In this document: positions 15,371-26,189 of the stretch, piece by piece
Numbering within the stretch: position 1 is the first letter of the stretch
Layout of the letters: every line of letters starts with the position of its first letter
DNA from: Modicisalibacter tunisiensis
GTDB lineage: Bacteria > Pseudomonadota > Gammaproteobacteria > Pseudomonadales > Halomonadaceae
DNA length: 64,000 nucleotides
Reading direction: 5' to 3'
NCBI RefSeq assembly: GCF_020148005.1
Contig: NZ_JAGXFD010000001.1
Location: forward strand, 2,135,739 to 2,199,738
Made by a program: the position numbers and the translations under genes
Notes under the pieces: generated by a model
Databases searched by the model: none
What the model was told of the DNA's origin: nothing
Seen by the model: only the letters and a program-made list of their open reading frames with translations

Positions 15371-16762
15371 ATGAAGGAAAAAATAAAAATGAAGGAAAAA
15401 ATAAAAATAACATCTGTTATAGCTGGCTTGATGATTCCCGCCGGAAATGCCTTGGCGGTCAGCGACGTATTCAGATTTGTTGGGCATGGTCCAATTTCCA
15501 CGGCGATGGGCGGAGCTGCAACTGCTTATGATGTGGGCGCAGCAGGCATGATGACAAACCCCGCGACTCTCTCTTTGATGGAGCAGGGTTCTGAGATTCA
15601 TGTGGGTTTCGATGTTGTAATTGCTGACATCTCGGTTAAAGACCAAGCCACTGGGGAGGTCTCCTCCTCCAGAGATCACTCGAAAAACCGAGGCCCATAT
15701 GCTGCGCCGCAGCTGGCCTATACCTATCGCAATGGCTCCCTGGCGCTTGGTTTTGGTGCCTTTCCTCAAGGTGGGGTAGGGACAGAGTACGGTAATGACG
15801 GTTTTCTCTCCCGTGCCACCGGGGGGCTTGATACGGGGCTCGAGTCTTCCAGTCGGCTGCTTACCATGAATATCCCGTTTGCTGCCAGCTATGAGGTTAA
15901 TGACCAGCTTATAGTAGGGGCCAGCGTGGATGCCCTGTGGCAAGGCCTGAACCTTGAAATGTTGATGGGGGCGGACCAGGTAGGCTCGCTTATGGGGTCT
16001 GGTCGTGTGAGTGGGACTATTGTACCTGTGCTCGGAGGTTTGCCTGACTTTCGCGGCGCGCATTTCAGCTTTTCAAGAAACCACCCGGTTGCAAGCGGTG
16101 TAGATGCCTGGGGGTTTGGGGGGCGAGTGGGTATGATCTACAAGTACAGCCCGGACACCCGAATAGGGGTTGCTTATTCCATGAAGAGCAATATCGGGGA
16201 TATGAAGGGTGATGGAGTCCTGACTGCGGTCGATGCTGTTGCCGGACAAATCGCGCTACCTGGAACGGTTAAAATCCGCGATTTTCAAACACCCGCTCAA
16301 TTGAATCTGGGGATAAGCCACCAGGTTGGTAGCCAGTGGTTGCTGGCGGCTGACCTCTCCCGGATCTTCTGGGAGGATGCAATGAAAGATATCGATGTTG
16401 CTTTTGAGGCGGATACTGGCCAAAATATCGATATTCTCCTTCCGCAGAATTATAAAGATCAAACAGCGCTTTCGCTAGGTGCTGCCTATATGACGGGAAA
16501 GTGGACGCTGCGAGGCGGTGTCAGATTTGCGACTCAGGCGCTACGCTCAGATACATTACTTGCGGTTATTCCTGCTATTCCTAATACTTTCGGGTCTCTG
16601 GGGTTTTCTTATCAATGGTCAAAGGCAAGTAAAGTGGACTTTGCCTGGACCCACTCCTTTGAAGAGACGATGGAGAACTCTAGGCTGCCTAACACTTCTG
16701 ACCCAATAAGGGCTAAGCATTCCCAAGATAGTTTTGGTTTAGCTTACACTTATAGATTTTAA
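15371..16762 (+). CDS. FadL/TodX-family outer-membrane hydrocarbon transporter
   Basis: Outer-membrane beta-barrel that admits hydrophobic aromatics, in the FadL/TodX family. 463 residues from the first ATG. There is a signal peptide ending near GNALA, then the FadL-type hatch region SDVFRFVGHGPISTAMGGAA. Glycine- and aromatic-rich strands follow, with a terminal aromatic residue (YTYRF) as expected for BAM recognition. The first codons repeat: an 18-bp unit containing ATGAAGGAAAAA occurs twice, giving ATGs at 15371 and 15389. The second has AAGGA at good spacing and is probably the main start. It lies between ring-cleavage genes, as todX does in toluene clusters. Confidence 0.88.
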   Translation: MKEKIKMKEKIKITSVIAGLMIPAGNALAVSDVFRFVGHGPISTAMGGAATAYDVGAAGMMTNPATLSLMEQGSEIHVGFDVVIADISVKDQATGEVSSSRDHSKNRGPYAAPQLAYTYRNGSLALGFGAFPQGGVGTEYGNDGFLSRATGGLDTGLESSSRLLTMNIPFAASYEVNDQLIVGASVDALWQGLNLEMLMGADQVGSLMGSGRVSGTIVPVLGGLPDFRGAHFSFSRNHPVASGVDAWGFGGRVGMIYKYSPDTRIGVAYSMKSNIGDMKGDGVLTAVDAVAGQIALPGTVKIRDFQTPAQLNLGISHQVGSQWLLAADLSRIFWEDAMKDIDVAFEADTGQNIDILLPQNYKDQTALSLGAAYMTGKWTLRGGVRFATQALRSDTLLAVIPAIPNTFGSLGFSYQWSKASKVDFAWTHSFEETMENSRLPNTSDPIRAKHSQDSFGLAYTYRF

Positions 16763-16933
16763 ATTTCCCTCGGCTTGGATAAGAACAAGGAGGTTCTATC
16801 GATAGTGTATGTAATTTACTCGAGATACTCCGGATCGAGTTGCATATATCTTCTTTGGGATAGCGGTTGTAAGAATCTATGTGCGCCTTCTGAAACCTAG
16901 TGACCCAATATTTCGAAAAATGAGGAATGAGAG

Positions 16934-17761
16934 ATGACGAACCCTGAAATCGGTAAGAGCGTTGTAGCGGCAGGTATCCAAACCAATTACCACGACGTTG
17001 GAGAAGGATACCCGGTAATACTGGTTCACGGCTCTGGACCGGGTGTGACGGCATACGCTAATTGGCGACTTAATATTCCCTATCTAAGCCAGTTCTATCG
17101 TGTTATTGCGCCCGATATGGTTGGATTTGGCTATACCGAACAACCTGAAGGCTATGAGTTTTCCCTGGATAATTGGGTCCAGCACATCATCGGTGTTATG
17201 GACGCTCTGGATATTCAAAAGGCTCACATCGTAGGTAATTCTTTTGGGGGGGGGCTCGCGATTGCTACCGCTCTGAGGTATCCGGAGCGAGTGGGTCGTT
17301 TGGTCCTGATGGGCGCAGCTGGCACTAAGTTCAAGCTCACAGAGGGCCTGGATGCAGTCTGGGGTTACCAACCGTCTATAGAGAATATGCGCAAGCTTCT
17401 CGATCTCTTCGCTTATGACCGTTCCCTGGTGAGCGATGAATTAGCAGAGGTGCGATATAAAGCAAGTATTCGCCCTGGGGTTCAGGAGTCATTCGCAAGT
17501 ATGTTCCCTGCCCCACGCCAGCAGTGGCTAGACTCGTTAGCCAGCTCTGACGAAGAGCTTAAAAGTCTTTCCAATGAGGCATTGATTATTCATGGAAGAG
17601 AGGATCGGGTTGTCCCGTTATCCAGCAGCTTGCACTTGGCTGAAGTCATAGATCGTGCGCAGTTGCATGTTTTCGGTCGCTGTGGGCATTGGACACAAAT
17701 TGAACATACAGATCGATTCAACCGTCTCGTAGCTGACTTCTTTAATGAGATCAACGAGTAG
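16934..17761 (+). CDS. meta-Cleavage product hydrolase (alpha/beta hydrolase)
   Basis: C-C bond hydrolase acting on the 2-hydroxy-6-oxo-dienoate formed by the extradiol dioxygenase, releasing 2-hydroxypenta-2,4-dienoate and an acid. 275 residues. The oxyanion region is HGSGPGVTA, the nucleophile is in GNSFGGG (about residue 102), Asp in HGREDRVVP (about 223) and His in GRCGHWTQIE (about 252). It matches TodF/BphD/DmpD enzymes. A 171-bp AT-rich gap separates it from the porin gene and contains nothing I can call. Confidence 0.92.
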   Translation: MTNPEIGKSVVAAGIQTNYHDVGEGYPVILVHGSGPGVTAYANWRLNIPYLSQFYRVIAPDMVGFGYTEQPEGYEFSLDNWVQHIIGVMDALDIQKAHIVGNSFGGGLAIATALRYPERVGRLVLMGAAGTKFKLTEGLDAVWGYQPSIENMRKLLDLFAYDRSLVSDELAEVRYKASIRPGVQESFASMFPAPRQQWLDSLASSDEELKSLSNEALIIHGREDRVVPLSSSLHLAEVIDRAQLHVFGRCGHWTQIEHTDRFNRLVADFFNEINE

Positions 17762-17907
17762 TATGCTGAATTTTGTGGGTAGATAGAATCGGGTGCCTTT
17801 AATGCAAGCGTTAATAATAATTCGGATTTGTATTGATGCAGTTATTGAAGGCGCCGATTTGAAATCAAATTTCTTCAGGCGAGGAAATGGGGGGGTGAGG
17901 AATAAAT

Positions 17908-18690
17908 ATGTGTTCTAGTGCCAGTGACAGGATTGCAAAGGAACTTTTTTCTGCGTACCAGAGCTCTACGCCGATACAGAGTATTACGGATCGATATCCA
18001 GAGCTAACTGTCCAAGATGCATACCAAATACAGAAACTATTTCTTGCTAAGAGGTTAGCGCTAGGTGAGCGAGTTATTGGAAAAAAAATAGGCGTTACCA
18101 GTCAGGCTGTCATGGACATGCTGGGTGTGAATCAACCCGATTTTGGCCAGCTGACGGACCGCATGGTGATCAACCAGGGCGAGTCGATTGCCATGAAATC
18201 TCTGATCCAACCGAAAGCGGAAGGTGAAATCGCCTTTGTTCTGAAGCGGGATCTGAACGGTCCCGGTGTCACCGTCGCTGATGTGCTTAGGGCCACCGAA
18301 GGTGTGATGGCGTGTTTTGAGATTGTCGATTCACGAATTCGCGACTGGAAGATTCGGATTCAGGACACGATCGCGGATAACGCGTCGTGTGGCGTGTTCG
18401 TACTTGGTGATCGCCTGGTGGATCCCCGTAATCTGGACCTGTTCACAACCGGTATGGTGCTGGAAAAAAACGGCCGGATCGTGGGTACGGGCGCAGGTGC
18501 AGCCACCATGGGGTCTCCGGCGATTGCGGTTGCCTGGTTGGCCAACACCCTTGGCCAGCTGGGAATGTCGCTGAAGGCCGGTGATGTCATTTTGTCCGGC
18601 GCTTTGTCCGCCATGGTGCCGGTCAATGCGGGTGACAATTTGCGGATGACGCTGGCGGGTATTGGAAGCTGCTCCGTGCGATTCGAGTAA
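17908..18690 (+). CDS. 2-Hydroxypenta-2,4-dienoate hydratase
   Basis: Adds water to 2-hydroxypentadienoate to give 4-hydroxy-2-oxovalerate. 260 residues of the TodG/MhpD/DmpE type. Landmarks are [34 protein letters not shown] and the late [15 protein letters not shown]. The first third of the gene is about 45% GC with A/T-ending codons. After about nt 18180 composition rises to about 60% and stays high through the next two genes, as if the gene were assembled from two sources. A 146-bp intergenic gap without features precedes it. Confidence 0.92.
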   Translation: MCSSASDRIAKELFSAYQSSTPIQSITDRYPELTVQDAYQIQKLFLAKRLALGERVIGKKIGVTSQAVMDMLGVNQPDFGQLTDRMVINQGESIAMKSLIQPKAEGEIAFVLKRDLNGPGVTVADVLRATEGVMACFEIVDSRIRDWKIRIQDTIADNASCGVFVLGDRLVDPRNLDLFTTGMVLEKNGRIVGTGAGAATMGSPAIAVAWLANTLGQLGMSLKAGDVILSGALSAMVPVNAGDNLRMTLAGIGSCSVRFE

Positions 18691-18712
18691 CTATAAGCAA
18701 CAGGAAAAATTC

Positions 18713-19648
18713 ATGAGCAAGAAAATCAAGGCAGCGATCATCGGCTCGGGCAACATTGGCAGCGACCTGATGATCAAAATCCTGCGCAATGGCAAGCATA
18801 TTGAAATGGGCGCCATGGTCGGTATCGACCCGGAATCCGACGGCCTGGCCCGCGCCGCACGTATGGGTGTCGCCATCACCGCCGAAGGCGTGGACGGCCT
18901 GGTGAAAATGCCGGAATTTGCCGACATCGACATTGTGTTTGATGCCACCTCCGCCGGCGCCCACCGCCACAACGAAGTGTTCCTGCGGGGCCACAAGGAA
19001 AACATCAAGATCATCGACCTGACGCCGGCGGCCATCGGCCCCTACTGCGTACCGGTGGTGAACCTGGAGCAGAACCTGCACGAAGGCAACGTCAACATGG
19101 TCACCTGCGGTGGCCAGGCGACAATTCCCATGGTTGCAGCGGTCTCCCGGGTCGCCAAGGTGCACTACGCCGAAATCGTGGCGTCCATTTCATCGAAATC
19201 CGCCGGCCCCGGCACCCGCGCCAACATCGATGAGTTCACCGAAACCACCTCCAAGGCCATCGAAGTGGTCGGTGGTGCCCAGAAGGGCAAGGCCATCATC
19301 ATCCTGAACCCGGCCGAGCCGCCCCTGCTGATGCGCGACACCGTCTACGTGCTCTCCGATGCCGCCGACCAGGCGGAAGTGGAAGCCTCGGTGGAAGAAA
19401 TGGTCAAGGCCGTCAACAGCTACGTGCCCGGTTATCGCCTCAAGCAGAAAGTGCAGTTCGACGACATCCCCGAAGACCAGCCCATGAACGTCCCGGGCCT
19501 GGGCCGCTTCAGCGGTCTAAAGACCTCGATCTTCCTGGAAGTAGAGGGCGCCGCCCATTACCTGCCGGCCTATGCCGGCAATCTGGACATCATGACCTCC
19601 GCGGCTCTCGCCACCGCCGAGCGCATCGCCGAATCGCTGGTCAACTGA
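18713..19648 (+). CDS. Acetaldehyde dehydrogenase (acylating)
   Basis: Converts acetaldehyde, channelled from the partner aldolase, to acetyl-CoA with NAD and CoA. 311 residues. Rossmann motif [10 protein letters not shown] is at the N terminus and the catalytic cysteine is in [10 protein letters not shown] (about residue 131). It is the TodI/DmpF/MhpF type. The ATG was chosen at [11 protein letters not shown]; a longer in-frame extension overlaps the hydratase and is not conserved. GC-rich codon use contrasts with the dioxygenase genes. Forms a complex with the product of the next gene. Confidence 0.94.
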   Translation: MSKKIKAAIIGSGNIGSDLMIKILRNGKHIEMGAMVGIDPESDGLARAARMGVAITAEGVDGLVKMPEFADIDIVFDATSAGAHRHNEVFLRGHKENIKIIDLTPAAIGPYCVPVVNLEQNLHEGNVNMVTCGGQATIPMVAAVSRVAKVHYAEIVASISSKSAGPGTRANIDEFTETTSKAIEVVGGAQKGKAIIILNPAEPPLLMRDTVYVLSDAADQAEVEASVEEMVKAVNSYVPGYRLKQKVQFDDIPEDQPMNVPGLGRFSGLKTSIFLEVEGAAHYLPAYAGNLDIMTSAALATAERIAESLVN

Positions 19649-19661
19649 GGAGGAACGAACA

Positions 19662-20699
19662 ATGACATTCAATCCCGGCAAGAAACTCTACATCTCCGAC
19701 GTGACCCTGCGGGACGGCAGCCACGCCATCCGTCACCAGTACTCCATCAAGAACGTGCAGGACATTGCACGGGCCCTGGACAAGGCCAAGGTGGATTCCA
19801 TCGAAGTGGCCCACGGTGACGGCCTGCAGGGCTCCAGCTTCAACTACGGCTTCGGCGCCCACACCGACCTGGAGTGGATCGAAGCGGTATCTGAAGTGAT
19901 TGAACACGCCAAGATCGCCACCCTGCTGCTGCCCGGCATCGGCACCGTCCACGACCTGGACAACGCCTATAACGCGGGCGCCAGAATCGTACGGGTTGCC
20001 ACCCATTGCACCGAAGCGGATGTCTCGAAGCAGCACATCGAACACGCAAGAAAGCTGGGCATGGACACCGTGGGCTTTCTGATGATGAGCCACATGCAGA
20101 CCCCGCAGGGCCTGGCGGAGCAGGCCAAGCTGATGGAAGATTACGGTGCTACCTGCCTCTATGTCGTCGACTCCGGCGGCGCCATGAACATGAACGACAT
20201 CCGTGACCGCTTCCGGGCGCTAAAAGACGTGCTCAAGCCGGAAACCGAAACCGGCATTCACGCCCACCACAACCTGGCGTTGGGTGTGGCCAACTCCATC
20301 GTGGCGGTGGAAGAGGGCTGTGACCGCGTTGACGCCTCCCTGGCCGGCATGGGCGCAGGCGCCGGCAACGCGCCGCTGGAAGTCTGTGTGGCTGCCTTCG
20401 ACAAGATGGGCTGGGAGCACGGTACCGACCTGTACGCCCTGATGGATGCTGCTGACGACATCGTGCGCCCACTGCAGGACCGCCCGGTGCGCGTTGACCG
20501 CGAAACCCTGGCCCTGGGCTACGCCGGTGTGTACTCCAGCTTCCTGCGCCACTCCGAAGTGGCGGCGCAGAAGTACGGCCTGAAGCCCGTGGACATTCTG
20601 GTGGAGCTGGGCAAACGCCGCATGGTGGGGGGGCAGGAAGACATGATCGTGGATGTGGCGCTGGATCTGCTGGCCGCCCAAAAGAAGCAGAATGCATGA
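19662..20699 (+). CDS. 4-Hydroxy-2-oxovalerate aldolase
   Basis: Splits 4-hydroxy-2-oxovalerate into pyruvate and acetaldehyde, passing the aldehyde to the acylating dehydrogenase. 345 residues of the DmpG/TodH/MhpE type. The N-terminal TIM barrel shows [11 protein letters not shown] with the metal-binding Asp, and [14 protein letters not shown] carries the His pair. The C-terminal communication domain continues to the end. Last gene of the operon. The inverted repeat of the IS1595-like element starts only 11 bp after the stop, so any native terminator has been lost. Confidence 0.94.
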   Translation: MTFNPGKKLYISDVTLRDGSHAIRHQYSIKNVQDIARALDKAKVDSIEVAHGDGLQGSSFNYGFGAHTDLEWIEAVSEVIEHAKIATLLLPGIGTVHDLDNAYNAGARIVRVATHCTEADVSKQHIEHARKLGMDTVGFLMMSHMQTPQGLAEQAKLMEDYGATCLYVVDSGGAMNMNDIRDRFRALKDVLKPETETGIHAHHNLALGVANSIVAVEEGCDRVDASLAGMGAGAGNAPLEVCVAAFDKMGWEHGTDLYALMDAADDIVRPLQDRPVRVDRETLALGYAGVYSSFLRHSEVAAQKYGLKPVDILVELGKRRMVGGQEDMIVDVALDLLAAQKKQNA

Positions 20700-20710
20700 G
20701 CAAGACATTA

Positions 20711-21739
20711 CCTGATTACGCATAAAGCTCAGCCATCCTCAGGAACCGGTACGGCATCGGCGGCGTTCGGGCGGTGGCCGTGAGAAAGCGCGGGATCATG
20801 GCCTTGAGGTCATAGCGCCGATTGAAGCGATACTCGAGCTCGGCGGCCAGGTAGTGCGGGGCGTGCTGCCCGCATATGGCATGATAGGTACCGGTGATCG
20901 CGTTCTTGAGGTTACCGAGCAGCGTGTTGACCCAGTTGAACTCCGGGTTCGCCACGCTGGCACGCCCACCGCCGGTGATATGGCGCACATGAGGATAGGG
21001 AGGCGCATCGAAGGCCCGGAAGCTCCCGAGTCCGTCGCTGCTCACCTGACTGCCAGGCACAACGGCATGTCGGGCATGCGACGGATCCCGGTCAGGGTAA
21101 AACCACTCGCTCGGCGCAGCTGAACCCGCTGTGGGTGGCCCTCCTCATTGGTTTGCAAGGCGGCGATGAAGGGGAACTTGTGATCAGCGCCGCGCCCGCG
21201 CTTTTCCGGCCGCTCACCGCCCAGGTAGGCGTCATCGATCTCAATCCGCCCTGAGAGCCGCTCACCCTGGTTGCGCTCGTACATGACCTGCAGCAGCTTG
21301 TGCTTGAGCTTCCAGGCCGTGTTGTAGCTGACACCGAGCTCCCGGGACAGCTGCAGCGCCGAGATGCCGCTCTTGCGCTGGGTGAGCAGGTAGATCGCCA
21401 GGAACCAGGTGGTCAGCGGCAGATGCGTGCCATGGAAGATGGTACCGGCGGTCAGCGAGGTTTGATGATGGCAGCGATGGCATTGGTAGAGCCCACGCGA
21501 GAGTTGGCAGAAGGTCGTGTTGCCGCAGTCAGGACAGACGAAGCCCCTCGGCCAGCGATGCCGAAAGAGCGCCTCCCGGCATTGCCCTTCCGTGCCGTAC
21601 TGACCCAGGAAGGCCGGCAGTGACAGGCCGGGCTGGAACTGGATGGGATTGCGAGCCATGGCATTATCTCCTTGACTGTCCGTATGATTCCAGGATAGAC
21701 CTAAGCCGGGACAATGGCTGAATAACGTGTGTAATCAGG
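20711..21739 (-). mobile_element. IS1595-family insertion sequence, right end of the composite transposon
   Basis: 1029 bp bounded by inverted repeats CCTGATTACGCATAAAGCTC on the left and the reverse complement of CCTGATTACACACGTTATTC on the right. The 8 bp on its two immediate sides differ (AGACATTA and TAAGCTTT). The right octamer instead pairs with the one left of the MITE, which is why I treat this element as one arm of a larger unit. Confidence 0.85.
20716..21659 (-). pseudogene. IS1595-family transposase, frameshifted
   Basis: The first part (205 residues in one frame) has the family's N-terminal zinc ribbon (CPDCGNTTF, CHRCHHQ), then LTTWFLAIYLLTQRKSGISA and the first catalytic region EIDDAYLGGERPEKRGRG. 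After FTLTGIR the homologous protein continues in another frame (SHARHAVVPGSQVSSDGLG, then NTLLGNLKNAITGTYHA). The change of frame falls near 21080-21084 and fits loss of one base. As written no full-length transposase can be made unless ribosomes slip there. Confidence 0.85.
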
Positions 21740-21747
21740 TAAGCTTT
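21740..21747. repeat. Target-site duplication, right copy (TAAGCTTT)
   Basis: Immediately follows the right terminal repeat of the IS1595-like element and is identical to the octamer at 8041-8048. Confidence 0.85.
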
Positions 21748-21807
21748 AAGCTGTAAGAGGATCGCCTCCGTGATCTTGCCACGGGGGCGATTCGTTTCAG
21801 GCTGTTG

Positions 21808-23191
<1,384 letters not shown>

Positions 23192-23368
23192 GGCAGGTTC
23201 CTTACGTTGATCTCGACAGAGGCAGGTCGTGGGACTGGCTGCTAGAGTGGGGAGGTATCATCGCTGGCCAGGCAGTCGATGAACCTCGTCCCCGATGGCG
23301 CATCCAATGAAAGCGTGTGCCTACTCCCTACGTCCCTGCAATGATGTCACTACACAGGAGGGCCCGAC

Positions 23369-23917
23369 ATGCCCGTGCTGACCCAACTGCGTCTGGATCA
23401 TGCCAACATGGCTCGCATGTTGCACGTTCTGCAGCTGAAGCATAAGACCCTCGCGGCAGGCGAGCGCCCCAACTTCCAACTGGTGCGCGAGGTGGTGGAC
23501 TACATCCTGGACTACATGGAAGGCTTCACCCTGCCCCTGGAGCGGCTGTTCAGCGAGCGCCTGGCAGAGCTCGACCCCGGCAGCCGGCCGATGACCGAGC
23601 GTCTCGCCGCCGACTATCAGGCGCTGAAGGTCCAGCTGGGCCGCCTCTCCAGCGATATCGACATGATCCTGATGGATGCGGTGATCCCCATGGATCGCTT
23701 CGCGGACGACCTCAAGGCGTACCTGGATGCCCACCGCGCCTACCTGCGCGACGAGCGGGAGCTGCTCTTCCCGATGATTCGCGAGCACTTCAACGAACAG
23801 GATCTCGATCGCCTCGCCCAGGCGCTTCCCGAGGGTGCCGCGGCCGAGCTGGAGCGCCTCCAGGAGGCCTATCCGGAGCTCTACGCCGAGCTGCGCGAGA
23901 CGCCCGAACCCGCCTGA
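23369..23917 (+). CDS. Hemerythrin-like helical-bundle protein with incomplete metal ligands
   Basis: 182 residues, all-helical, opening with the hemerythrin-like signature LRLDHANMARMLHVL, with DAHRAYLRDERELLFPM near residue 125. Family members normally carry a further His pair in the second helix (HHPKE-type). Here that position reads FTLPLERLF, so the full diiron site seems not to be present. I infer a regulator or a degenerate oxygen/iron sensor; no function can be assigned. It stands alone between rarA (divergent) and murI. The 177 bp between rarA and this gene holds their promoters and nothing else I can identify. Confidence 0.6.
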   Translation: MPVLTQLRLDHANMARMLHVLQLKHKTLAAGERPNFQLVREVVDYILDYMEGFTLPLERLFSERLAELDPGSRPMTERLAADYQALKVQLGRLSSDIDMILMDAVIPMDRFADDLKAYLDAHRAYLRDERELLFPMIREHFNEQDLDRLAQALPEGAAAELERLQEAYPELYAELRETPEPA

Positions 23918-24059
23918 CCCGGGCTGCCAGCGCGCGCCGGCTGGGGTAGAATGTCGCCTCTCCCAGCCGGTGCCTCGTGATGCCAGACCCCCGACACTCG
24001 TCGACGCTCTCCCACCGCCCCGACCGTGATGCCGCCTGCGGCATGGCCGGGGTGTGCCC

Positions 24060-24839
24060 ATGAGCGGCGGACCGATCCTGGTCTTCGACTCCGGGGTGGG
24101 GGGGCTCTCCGTGGTGACGGCCCTGCGTCACCAGTTGCCGGAGGCCGCGCTGGCCTACGCCTGCGACAATGCCATGCTCCCCTACGGCCTGCGCGAGGAC
24201 GACTGGCTGGTGGCGCGCATCCTGCGCGTATGCGAGACCGCCGTTTCGGCCAGCCGCTGCGTGACCCTGGTGGTGGCCTGCAACACCGCCAGCACCCTGG
24301 CGCTGGATGCCCTGCGCAGCCGGCTGGCGATCCCCGTGGTCGGCACCGTACCGGCCATCAAGCCCGCCGCGGCCTCCTCGCGCAGCGGCCACTTCGGCGT
24401 GCTGGCCACCTCCGCCACGGTGGCGCGTCCCTATACCCTGGGCCTGATCGAGGCCTTCGCCGCCCACTGCCGGGTGACCCGGGTGGCCGCCGATGAGCTG
24501 GTCCGCGAGGCCGAACGCTGGCTGGCCGGCGAGGCCCCGGACCCCGCGGTGATCCGCCGGGCCCTGGCGCCGCTGTGGGAGGATCCGCTGCTGGATACCG
24601 TGGTGCTCGGCTGCACCCACTTTCCCCTGCTGCGGGACTTCCTGGCCGCCGCTGCCCCCCGCGAGATTGCGTGGATCGACTCCAGCGAGGCCATCGCCCG
24701 GCGCACCGCCCAGGTGGCGCGCGGCGTGGCCCCCCGGCGCGGTCCGGGAGAGAGCCATGTCACCGCCCTGGACCCCCGGCTGACCGCGGGCCTTGCCCGC
24801 TTCGGCTTTGCCGAGCCGCGACTTCTGGTGCTGGACTGA
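24060..24839 (+). CDS. murI: Glutamate racemase
   Basis: Interconverts L- and D-glutamate to supply peptidoglycan synthesis. About 259 residues. The N-terminal FDSGVGGLSVV loop holds the catalytic Asp/Ser. The first catalytic Cys is in VVACNTAST and the second in VLGCTHFPLL. I chose the ATG at MSGGPILVFD; a GTG two codons earlier is equally possible. The usual ENTPY-like region is less clear: DNAMLPYGLR replaces the common DSARFPYG. trmA follows after 45 bp on the same strand. Confidence 0.9.
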   Translation: MSGGPILVFDSGVGGLSVVTALRHQLPEAALAYACDNAMLPYGLREDDWLVARILRVCETAVSASRCVTLVVACNTASTLALDALRSRLAIPVVGTVPAIKPAAASSRSGHFGVLATSATVARPYTLGLIEAFAAHCRVTRVAADELVREAERWLAGEAPDPAVIRRALAPLWEDPLLDTVVLGCTHFPLLRDFLAAAAPREIAWIDSSEAIARRTAQVARGVAPRRGPGESHVTALDPRLTAGLARFGFAEPRLLVLD

Positions 24840-24884
24840 GCGCAGTCCCCCATCCGTTTCCTGCCATTCCCCGAAGGAGGCTTC

Positions 24885-26012
24885 TTGGCCATTCCTGTTG
24901 TCGACCCCGCCCGCTATGACCAGCAGCTCGAGGCCAAGCGCGAGCGCATCACCCGCGACTTTGCGCGCTTCTCGCCGCCGACCCTCGAGGTCTATCCCTC
25001 GCCGCCCAGTCACTACCGCCAGCGCTGCGAGTTCCGGATCTGGCACGAGGGTGACGACCTCTTCTATGCCATGTTCGAGATACAGGAGTCCGAGGCGGGC
25101 CCCGAGGAGCCGAAGAAAAAGACGAAGAGGGTGATTCGCCTCGACGAGTACCCGGTGGCCAGCCGTCGTATCAATGAGCTGATGCCGGCCCTGCTCGACG
25201 CCATCCGTGACGTTCCCCTGCTGCGCCGCAAGCTCTTCCAGGTGGAGTTCCTCACCACCCTCTCGGGCGAGGCGCTGGTGACCCTGGTCTACCACCGCCC
25301 GCTGGACGAGGCCTGGGAGGCCGAGGCGCGCCGCCTCCAGGAGACGCTCGGGGTGATGATCATCGGGCGTGCCCGCAAGCAGCGCCTGGTGCTCGAGCGT
25401 GACCACGTCTGGGAGCGCCTGACGGTGGAGGGGCGCGAGTTCGTCTACCAGCAGGTGGAGAACAGCTTCACCCAGCCCAATGCCGAGATCTGCCGCTCGA
25501 TGCTCGCCTGGGCGCGGGAGGTGACCCGGGGCAGCCAGGCCGGCGACCTGGTGGAGCTCTACTGCGGCAACGGCAACTTCACCGTGGCGCTGGCCGAGAA
25601 CTTCCGCCGCGTGCTGGCGACCGAGATCTCGCGTACCTCGGTGGCCAGCGCCCGCGAGAACCTCGCCGCCAACGGCCTCGATAACGTCACCGTGGGACGC
25701 ATGTCGGCCGAGGAGTTCGCCGCGGCCCTCCAGGGCGAGAAGGGCGGCCGGCGGGTGGCCGAGTGGGCCCTGGACGGCTACGACTTCACCACCGTGCTGG
25801 TCGACCCGCCCCGCGCCGGACTGGACGAGGCCAGCTGCCGCCAGCTCAGCGGCTATGAGCGCATCGTCTATATTTCATGTAATCCGGATACGCTGGCGGA
25901 CAACCTGGAGCGACTGACCGAGACTCACGCTATCACCCGTTTCGCGCTGTTCGACCAGTTTCCCTGGACCCACCACTGCGAGTGCGGGGTGCTGCTGGAG
26001 CGGCGCGGTTGA
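24885..26012 (+). CDS. trmA: tRNA (uracil(54)-C(5))-methyltransferase TrmA
   Basis: SAM-dependent formation of 5-methyluridine (T54) in tRNAs. 375 residues. The RNA-contacting N-terminal part includes HYRQRCEFRIWHEG. The SAM loop is ELYCGNGNFTVAL, then DPPRAGLD. The catalytic nucleophile is in VYISCNPDTL and the general base at the C terminus in HHCECGVLLER. The start is TTG with a GAAGGAGG Shine-Dalgarno. It lacks the N-terminal TRAM domain and iron-sulfur cysteines of RlmD, which separates it from that paralogue. Confidence 0.95.
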   Translation: MAIPVVDPARYDQQLEAKRERITRDFARFSPPTLEVYPSPPSHYRQRCEFRIWHEGDDLFYAMFEIQESEAGPEEPKKKTKRVIRLDEYPVASRRINELMPALLDAIRDVPLLRRKLFQVEFLTTLSGEALVTLVYHRPLDEAWEAEARRLQETLGVMIIGRARKQRLVLERDHVWERLTVEGREFVYQQVENSFTQPNAEICRSMLAWAREVTRGSQAGDLVELYCGNGNFTVALAENFRRVLATEISRTSVASARENLAANGLDNVTVGRMSAEEFAAALQGEKGGRRVAEWALDGYDFTTVLVDPPRAGLDEASCRQLSGYERIVYISCNPDTLADNLERLTETHAITRFALFDQFPWTHHCECGVLLERRG

Positions 26013-26189
26013 CCGGGTCGCGGGGCGCGCCTGTCAAGTGGCGATGCCCAACTGTCATGCTCCATGAGCATGTTGGTATCCCGGTGGGGCCGGTGCGGAG
26101 AGTGGCGTAAGCTGGCGACACGGCACCCGGGGCGGGCGCCATGTCGAACACTTCCGGTCGCTGTCGCGGCCCAAGGCACGAGGTGAAGG

